Below, piece by piece: positions 56,520 through 64,000 of a DNA stretch of 64,000 bases. The notes beneath the pieces are model-generated. The model was not told where the DNA came from. It did no database searches and saw nothing but the letters and a program-made list of their open reading frames with translations. The position numbers and the translations under genes are program-made. The DNA is from Lytechinus pictus. Lineage: Eukaryota > Echinodermata > Echinoidea > Temnopleuroida > Toxopneustidae. Position 1 is the stretch's first letter. Each line of letters starts with the position of its first letter. The stretch spans positions 35,210,001 through 35,274,000 of the forward strand of contig NC_087246.1 in the NCBI RefSeq assembly GCF_037042905.1. Direction: 5' to 3'.

Positions 56520-57200
56520 TAATAATCACTCCTCAGTGTGCCAAAACGGACTCAGTGATGATCTGACAAGTGTAACTCCTTACTGTGCTATAAATCATCT
56601 CTGAGCCAATCCAGAAAGACCCCAGGTTAGTGTATTCCACCTTAAAAACAGAGAGCAGATCAAAAACTGAGGGTCAGATGGTAACAAGCCAACCTACATT
56701 GGCGTCATTCTAGACCGTTCTCTTTCATAGAAAGAACATGCTGCCAAAACAAATGCAAAATTTGGAGCAAGGAACATCATTCTGAAGAAGCTGGGAAACA
56801 GATAGGAAATTGACAGATACCAAATCTATCTGTACCACAGCTCTTGCTCTATGCTTCTCCACTGCTGAGTACGCAGCCCTTGGCGCTATATTGACCCCCA
56901 AGTCTTGAATGGAGCTTGCAGAGCTGTTTGCTGTTTGCGACTAACAGAAGTGAATAATCTTTACCTACTCTGTAATATTGCCCCACCATACGTCAGAAGA
57001 GAAGTCATCAGCACAGATGAAAGAAAAACAATCAAGAAGATATAATATTCCACTCGTCAACCATGAACCTGCCAAGAGACTCAAATCTACACACAGTTTT
57101 CTCCGCTCAACAGAATCCCTTGATGACTCTGCACGGATGAAAACGTCACCCTCTGGTCTAACAATCTCCAGTCTGTGATGCACAATCTCACCTATGGACT
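56520..57200 (+). pseudogene. Non-LTR retrotransposon relic: C-terminal part (plus strand)
   Basis: Broken frames read YIGVILDRSLS, KEHAAKTNAKFGARNIILKK, LCNIAPPYVRREV and NHEPAKRLKS. This is the post-RT region of a jockey-group-like LINE. Stops and frameshifts interrupt it. It is the same family as the 57.8-61.9 kb relic but in opposite orientation. Confidence 0.72.
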
Positions 57201-58321
57201 TAGTACATCACTCTCCAGGTCCAAGTGAAGAATGGCCTACCTGATCTTGTTTGAATCGCCTATAGGTCTACAATTGGATTGGAGAAACTACCTGCAACTG
57301 TAAGGATGATCATAGGATACAACACTTTTGTGTCTGCCCCCTCCTACCAGAGCTATGAACTGCCACTACACTTGTGTCTTTTCACAGGAAACCTACATGT
57401 AGCTTTTGTACCATTAACAGGACACGACATCTTTAATGACCTAAGAAGAAGTTTGTCATTAATTATCTGACTGGTAGAAGACGTCACCTATTTATGGTAA
57501 TCTGACATTTGGGGGAAAAAATGATTATTTGCTAATGGGTTGTTGGATAGGGGAGGGGGCTTGGTTCCCTAATGGGGATGTCGGTTAAGCTAAAACTTTG
57601 CTGAAAACGGTGCCTATATTATGATTGTTAGTGTTTTAAGGTGAAACTTACAATTTGCCAGTGGAAGAGCAAAGATATTTGATGCTAACAATCTTACCCC
57701 ATATCTACATACCCCCTTAAAAAGCCACCTTTTGGAGAGACAAACTCCTGCACACCTAGGCTCCAATTTGGTCATAGTATACTGAATGATTTTAAAGGGC
57801 AATATTTATTCTGTGCCCATCTTCTCGGGTCACTACACATGTCCTGTGTAGTAGAGGGTTCAAGCAAGATCTGACTTTTGGGTTGAACGACTCCAGATCT
57901 TTGGCAGCGCACGGCTCTGGCAAGACAGGGGGGCAGACCAAAAGGTGATGCACTGTCTGATCCTCCCCTCAGTCTTAGATAGTGTCTGCATCCCTGCTCA
58001 GTGTAGCCCCGAACTGCATATTAAGGACTTTGCATCTTCCTGTTTCATACCATAGGCGATTAAGACATAGCCAGGATGGTCATTCGTCTCTTGAACCTGG
58101 GGGCTTGATTCGCTAGGTCACATGGAATGCTTTTGCGTCACAGACTGGAGGTGGTCTGACCATAGGGGATCCTTTGACTGTGTGCATAGCCATCAGGGGA
58201 TTCAGTCAAGTGTAGGAAACTGTCTTGATTCGAGTCTCTTTTTAGCAGGTTCATAATTAAAGAGTTTTGCTTGTTTTTCCACCCGTGCTGATACCTCTAT
58301 GTATGGGGGACTGTGCCACAC

Positions 58322-59810
58322 GGTGCCAGGTAAAAATGGCAGAGGTAATAATGGCAGAGGTAAAAATGGCAGAGGTAAAAATGGCAGAGGTAAAAATGGC
58401 AGAGGTAACAATGGCAGAGGTAATAATGGCAGAGGTAAAATGGCAGGGGTTATAATGGGAGAGGTAAAAATGACAGCTCTAGGTAAAATATGGCCAGTCT
58501 TAAATCCCCATGCAATGAATTGTCAAAAAGCCCCCGCATGTAAAATCCTGAAGATTTGTCCACATTTTAACATTGGTACAGATCCATTTAAGCAAATGAC
58601 GATATAACTGTCGAAAAATATTTCCGCTTGAGTGAGCACCACTTACTTTTGAAAAGTTAGTGAAAAATTGGGTGCTGGTTTGTTAAAAAGCCGAGAAAAA
58701 AAAGTTTTCACTCCAAAAATTTGGTTAAGGGGGAAAATGACACAAAAAATTATTTCAACTAAATGAAGTTCTTTTAGGTCAGAAAAATAATTACAACAAA
58801 AATAATAACAATTAGATAATAAACAATGTTTTTTCTTCTGTTTGAAAAATAACAGTATTTGTATAAAATCTCTACATTTTTTTACCAAGCTAATTACCAA
58901 GAGGGTGCTGCTTATGGTGTACAAAATACCCAACAGTACTTCCGCTTCCAAGGGTTATGACCATCAAGACGTTTATATCATATTGGATGCAGTGGTAAAG
59001 GTTCAGGGTCTTCTTTTATGCAAAGAATCTGAACCAGACGGTCCCCCTCGATCGACCCCAAATTGGTTTACCAGTCAAAACAAGATTATTATTGATTTTC
59101 ATAATCAGTTACATATTCAGTGCCAAGCCTGGGAACGCATGCTTATTGTCATTCAATTATTTAAAAAGAATAGTACAGACGACATTACAAATAAGGACAT
59201 AATATTTAACGACAATCAATCGTGACAATTTCAACGTCTAAGCTTTCCCCGCTATGTTCTCTATGTTTTTCCCCGCCCCTAACCATCTCTGTCTCTCCAC
59301 CTCTCTTATGTCTACTCTTTGTCCTTTTTGCATCGGTAAACCTGGCAAAACTTTAGATATAAATAAACCAGCCAGACAAAAAGGAATGTTATAAAATGAT
59401 GAATGAGAATAGTGCAGTTTCATTTTGCTCCTGATAAATTGAATGAAAAAATATCTGTCGTTTGATTTCTTTTTAAAAAGCGTTCACGGTACACCTCCAA
59501 CGAATTCGTAAATAGCATTGTTAGTCCGATGAAGACGTAATGATGATGAAATGCCTAACCGTGACATGCACTTCTTCTTTAATGTATGTACATGCGGGGG
59601 CTTTTTGACAATTCATTGCATGGGGGTTTAAGACTGGCCATATTTTACATAGAGCTGTCATTTTTACCTCTCCCATTATAACCCCTGCCATTTTACCTCT
59701 GCCATTATTACCTCTGCCATTTTTACCTCTGCCATTTTTACCTCTGCCATTTTTACCTCTGCCATTTTTACCTCTGCCATTATTACCTCTGCCATTTTTA
59801 CACCGAGCCT
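58322..59810. mobile_element. hAT-like element with 220-bp inverted repeats built from 15-bp units
   Basis: TGCCACAC is duplicated exactly at 58314-58321 and 59811-59818. Inverted arms run 58322-58542 and 59589-59810. Each begins with about eight tandem copies of a 15-mer (GGTAAAAATGGCAGA with variants), then GACAGCTCTA and a shared block ending CCCCCGCATG. The centre (about 1.05 kb) has one plus-strand frame of 127 codons (58842-59225). Removing the element and one duplicate rejoins the LINE around it. Confidence 0.85.
58842..59225 (+). CDS. Unrecognised 127-codon frame inside the hAT-like element
   Basis: The frame begins MKNNSICIKSLHFF and includes the mixed-composition stretch GYDHQDVYIILDAVVKVQG and PRSTPNWFTSQNKIIIDF, less biased than other chance frames nearby. 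It lacks hAT dimerisation or DDE motifs. It could be a chance frame, a remnant of a transposase or a captured host exon. I do not assign a function. Confidence 0.2.
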   Translation: MKNNSICIKSLHFFTKLITKRVLLMVYKIPNSTSASKGYDHQDVYIILDAVVKVQGLLLCKESEPDGPPRSTPNWFTSQNKIIIDFHNQLHIQCQAWERMLIVIQLFKKNSTDDITNKDIIFNDNQS

Positions 59811-59891
59811 TGCCACACAATAGGTAAAGACCATCTACTCTTTTTGGTAGAAGACAGCCAGAAATTGCTCTGCAAGCAGCATTAGGACTAG

Positions 59892-60090
59892 TCTAGTTCT
59901 AGACGATTTTAAACGAATCTATTTGCACCGATATATACGTTCTATTCCGTGCGTACGCCCAGCCGAGTGTGCGCGCAAAACCGAGAACCACATGTTCTCG
60001 GTTTTGCGCGCACACTAGGCTGGGCGTACGCACGGAATAGAACGTATATATCGGTGCAAATAGATTCGTTTAAAATCGTCTAGAACTAGA
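59892..60090. mobile_element. Near-perfect 97-bp-arm hairpin element
   Basis: The arms 59892-59988 and 59994-60090 pair with a single mismatch around a 5-nt loop (CACAT). The 12-mer CATTAGGACTAG flanks it on both sides (59880-59891 and 60094-60105), suggesting an insertion into the LINE relic. It carries no coding capacity. Confidence 0.85.
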
Positions 60091-61929
60091 TTACATTAGG
60101 ACTAGATTAAACTGGTAGCATACAGCAGAGCTGTTGAACCGATGGTTTGGCATCTGCTCCCCATAATGTGTTAACAAGCCTATTTTTCATGTTGTTCCTT
60201 TCACCAGCTTTTGCCTTTGTCTTGGCAACATGTTCTTTGTACGCAAGACGGTAAGAGTGATGTTAAGGTAGGCAGGCTTGCTGGTGTGCTTCATTCACTT
60301 TCAACACCATCTGACCATCAGTTTCCGGTCTGCATCTCTATTGTATAAGGTGGAAGACGCTAAGTTGGGTTTCCTCTGGATAGTAAAGAGCCAGATATGC
60401 CAGGGCATCGCTGAATGTTTTCCCACATCTTCAAATGACTGCTTCTGTGAGTCAATGCACAGTTCATCAGCATAGGTAGCTCTTGGTGTTTTGGGTGGAT
60501 TAGTTGGTCGTTTGTGTAGATGTTAAAGAGGAGTTGGGCAAGGACATTTATTTGTGGGAGACCATTTTTCTGCCTCCACCATTTGCTGCTGGAACCACTG
60601 AGATTCACAAACAACCGGTTTGAGGGCATGTTCTGAATTAGCCTTGTCAACTTGACGTCCTTTGTCATCACAATGACTTTCCTCGTAAATAGGCCTACCC
60701 TATGATTAACTGTTTCATAAGCTGCAGAGAAGTCAACAAAGGCTGCTCCAGTTTTCAGACCTTCCTCAAACCATCTGATGTACTGAGTCAGATTGAGTAC
60801 TTGATAAGTAAAGGACTTTCCTGGCTTGAATCTTGCCTACTGGAATGAGAAACTCATTGCGGTTAAGCAGGAGCCTTTCAAAGGGCTTGTATGTGTGACG
60901 GAGTAGAGAGATTGTTCTGTTACTCTTTGGGCTGATTGGGTCTTTGCCTGGCTCGAGTTAGGCAACTACCCCCAACCCTTAACATGTCAGCAGCCCTTGG
61001 GCTACAAAAGGTCCAAGAAGTGTGATCTGCTCACAGAGGACCTCATATCTAATCCAGGTGCCTTGTTGCTCTTCATTATTTTCTTTGAGAGCATAGCAAA
61101 ACAGACAAGACGTTCATGGTGAATGGTCATGTGTATTCAAATGACTCTCAGTTGGGAGGCTGTCTCTGCACTTTTAGGGAGGTTTGCCCTTCGCGGGCAA
61201 TAGTAAGGGTTACCTTTACTGTACACAAGAAGATATAGTGGGCCACTTGGTCGGTGGGTGTAGTTTGAGACTCGCATAGTCGTTTTCAAGGATCCGAATT
61301 GCTTTCCCCGTCTTTTCTGCTGTTTTGAGTCATATCCATTGATTTATTAAATTACTGTCACTTTCGTTTTGCTATCCAGAATGGCAGTTGTCAATTTTCT
61401 CCCACATTCAAGTGTATCGGCACCAAATGGGTAATTCTCAAAGCTCCTGAAATATTTATTGTACAGCAGCTTCGTCATCCGTCAAGCCCGGAGAATAGTT
61501 TGTACGGCATCCTCTTGGAATATTCTTCTGTGATGATTTCTTCAACAGCTTTCCAAATGAGTAGGGAGTGCTGGAGGATCCTGAGGATAGGTATCCAGAT
61601 CTATAACAAACTGCTCCCAGGTTGTTTTCTTCAGGGTGAAACGTCCGTGAAAGGGAACTGTGCGTGGACTGATGGCTGCATTCACCTTCAGCCCAATAGG
61701 TCGATGTTGAGTGGGCGGGTCAAGGGTCAAGCACAACCTTCTCACCTTTTGTTGGTTGATGCAATCTGATTTGCATCTGACCAGTTCTCCACAAGTTCTC
61801 CATCTCGTTGGTTTCTTCATACCCCCAGATAATGCTGTGACTATTGAAATCCCCAATAATCACATTTCCTCGATCGAAGGGGGCTTCTCGAGGAAGGGAG
61901 AAAGATTGGTTAGAAGGTTTATAGAAACA

Positions 61930-63720
61930 ACTTAAAGAAATGGTTAGGACTTTGCCCTTTAGCTTGATGAGACAATATTAGGGCCTATACTCCTAATAAA
62001 TTCTTCTTAAACAGATATTTGACCTGCTAATTAACTGCTGGAATCAGTAATATAGAATGTACAGGGACTAACCGGTTTTAGTGAGCAACAGGCTCAGATT
62101 ATAGTAATTTTTGTTGTATACTTGATTATGTACGACATTTACTGTGGATCTCTTGATCTGTGTTTAAATCACGGCAGATGATCATTAAAAAGCCCTTTTT
62201 TCACCAAATTGTCCAGATAAACCAGCAATCCTGCTTGAAGGTCTGCAAGTAGACTATTGTGTTAACGGCCCCATTGCCCATGCATTGGTATAATAATAAT
62301 TATTAAAAAAACCTTGCAATAACACAGTAAAATTACCAGAATTGCAGGTAGAAACTTTGATAGATCATTGTGATTTTCATATTTTAGTAGGTACCCCATT
62401 CAGTAATTAGCTTTTGAGTTCACATGATCACTACAGGAATTATATTTGCCATATTCGTTTCCCATTGCAGACACTTAAAGACTAATATTGGTTGGTCTTA
62501 GATATGTATTAACCTTCCTAAAATGCTATATAATAAAATGTTCCAAATAAAAAACTAAATGATATTGTTAATAACACCCATTTCCTCTCCCATTTCCGTA
62601 CGCAGCAAAAAAATTAAAATTGTTAAACTGAAAATTTTCACAAAATTCACCAAAGGTGTACATGATATCCTTCAATTTACTATGAAAAAGCGCCCCTTGT
62701 CAAACTCAGTCGCTTCGCTCCCTCGCTTTGTTTCATGGAGATTTTTTAGTCGTCTTGCCACCCCAAGGAAAAATTTTGTGCATACAGCCATGCCATCTCT
62801 CAATATGCCGACTGCCTGGCCAGATGGCTGAAATTAATTGCCATCACCACGATAAATGCTTAGAATAGTATAAGATGCATTTTGAGGACCAAAAAAAGGG
62901 AGTTTTGGGGAGGTACAGGCTTGAAATATCGCCAAAAGAAATATGGTTGCTAGGGAAAATGCTGTTGCTAGGCAACATAATGGTTTCCATAGGTAATAGA
63001 AAAATCTATTAATACTCAATTATTTAGATTTGAACAGATAACATGACACAGCAGGGTATCTAAGAATGATTTATAACAATATCATAAAACCCATTCAATG
63101 ATAATAGACCATACTGATGCGTATAGTCCTAAATACACACAAAAATAGTGATATCCGTCACATGCAGGGGTTAATCAAACATGGCAATAATGTAATTTTT
63201 CATGATCATAAATGCATTATACATCCTAGTCTTCCTCTTTTATTCATTTTTCATCAAAATTCACCTTCTTTATTGGTTTTTACAAATTAAAAACTAAAAA
63301 AAAATATAAAATGAATTAATCTGGTAAAAAAAAAGAGAATATTGAAAAGTGAATATGGTTGCTAGGGAAAATAATGTTGCTATGCAACAGTTTTGAAATC
63401 AAATATGTATGAAATATATATTTGGTTGCTAGGCGTTATCATATCATTCAATCTGTAGTGATTTTATCCTTGTAAAGTCTATATTTATATATAAATTAGT
63501 GTAATTGATTAACAAATATAAATAATAAGTTACTGCTTTGCATTTATCACAAAAATGGGCGTGGCCTATTCAAGGCTGGTTTCCATGGTGAAGCTACACT
63601 TTGCGACAGTATCAATTCTCAGTTAAAAAAAAATCAGAAAATTTCCTTTAAAATGATGCATGTTTTTTTATTCATCCAGTCGGGGGGGATTAAAGTCCCA
63701 AATTTTGGCCTCTCGCCGCT
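61930..63720. other. Intergenic, no gene recognised
   Basis: The tract contains a degraded hAT-like internal repeat (62600-62790, similar to 24560-24735), and GTTGCTAGGCAAC at 62964 with GTTGCTATGCAAC at 63376. No coding exon of the upstream part of the MFS gene was seen. Confidence 0.4.
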
Positions 63721-63727
63721 CGCCTAT

Positions 63728-64000
63728 TATGACGTCATCCACTCACTATTTCTTTTGTACTTTATTATGTGAAATATTCTAATTTTCTCCTCATTGTCAA
63801 GTGAAACAACGATTAACTCCTCCCTGAACATGTGTAGTTAGCATTGTTTAACACTATATGGTTCAGTCAAGTTGGTCCTAATTGTCAAATCTGTAAAATA
63901 TGAAAAATTGTATAATTCAAACAATAAAAAACAAAAAAATAGTGAGTGATGGACATCGTCGACCGCCTCATTTGCATGTCACCAAGTTGTGCATATCAAT
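63728..64000. mobile_element. Kolobok/T2-like palindromic MITE, partial, runs off window
   Basis: It matches the middle and right half of the 605-bp family (TGACGTCA at 63730, inverted octamer at 63970). The left end is missing and the right end lies beyond the window. Confidence 0.65.

Larger units (their letters stand above)
57815..61905 (-). pseudogene. Non-LTR retrotransposon relic with endonuclease and RT, interrupted twice
   Basis: Minus-strand order: the endonuclease end at 61.9-61.5 kb (VIIGDFNSHSIIWG, then AISPRTVPFHGRF and LKKTTWEQF); RT at 60.9-60.35 kb (QKNGLPQINVLAQLLFN, then YADE where YADD is expected); post-RT at 60.3-60.1 kb (KEHVAKTKAKAGERNN); then 59.88-59.82 kb and 58.31-57.82 kb (FNYEPAKKRLESR and a terminal Cys-rich block). 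A hairpin element (59892-60090) and an hAT-like element (58322-59810) split it. Many frameshifts and the mutated catalytic Asp show it is dead. Confidence 0.8.

Overview
This is a eukaryotic window: AT-rich, intron-rich and crowded with transposable elements. A vertebrate-type Toll-like receptor on a single exon, together with tRNA-derived SINEs, TTAA-flanked MITEs and hAT-like elements, points to an echinoderm, most likely a sea urchin. The species cannot be read from the sequence. Four protein-coding loci are supported.

(1) 12781-14267 (-): the 5' coding exon of a PTB/PID-domain adaptor-like protein, FAM43-like in its core; the rest of the gene is not identified. (2) 21737-42692 (-): a complete ten-exon gene for a secreted M14A digestive-type pro-carboxypeptidase. 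All splice phases agree and give 450 residues. The S1'-pocket position 255 (bovine CPA numbering) is read as lysine, suggesting a preference for acidic C-terminal residues. (3) 33184-35847 (+): an intact intronless 887-residue Toll-like receptor lying inside intron 5 of the carboxypeptidase gene on the opposite strand. (4) 48076-51544 (-): the last two coding exons of an SLC16/monocarboxylate-transporter-like MFS protein. Its 5' exons were not found and probably lie beyond the window.

Most of the remaining DNA is mobile-element sequence. The best-supported items are a family of about ten palindromic TTAA-flanked MITEs (Kolobok/T2-like); hAT-like elements, several with 8-bp target duplications that I could match base for base (27106-27336, 42008-42241, 52423-53533, 55587-55882, 58322-59810); a TA-flanked mariner-like palindrome (23407-24233); a PIF/Harbinger-like MITE (4995-5156); a 97-bp-arm hairpin insertion (59892-60090); six tRNA-derived SINE copies; and decayed LINEs at 44.4-45.1 kb, 56.5-57.2 kb and 57.8-61.9 kb. 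Several are nested, which gives a relative insertion history.

The genes do not form an operon or an obvious pathway. The notable arrangement is positional: an innate immune receptor sits antisense inside a digestive protease intron, with oppositely oriented ends of one hAT-like repeat family on both sides. Long tracts at 0.1-2.1, 5.2-8.4, 9.1-11.9, 14.3-16.1, 45.2-47.2 and 62-64 kb hold only repeat fragments, microsatellites or nothing I recognise.
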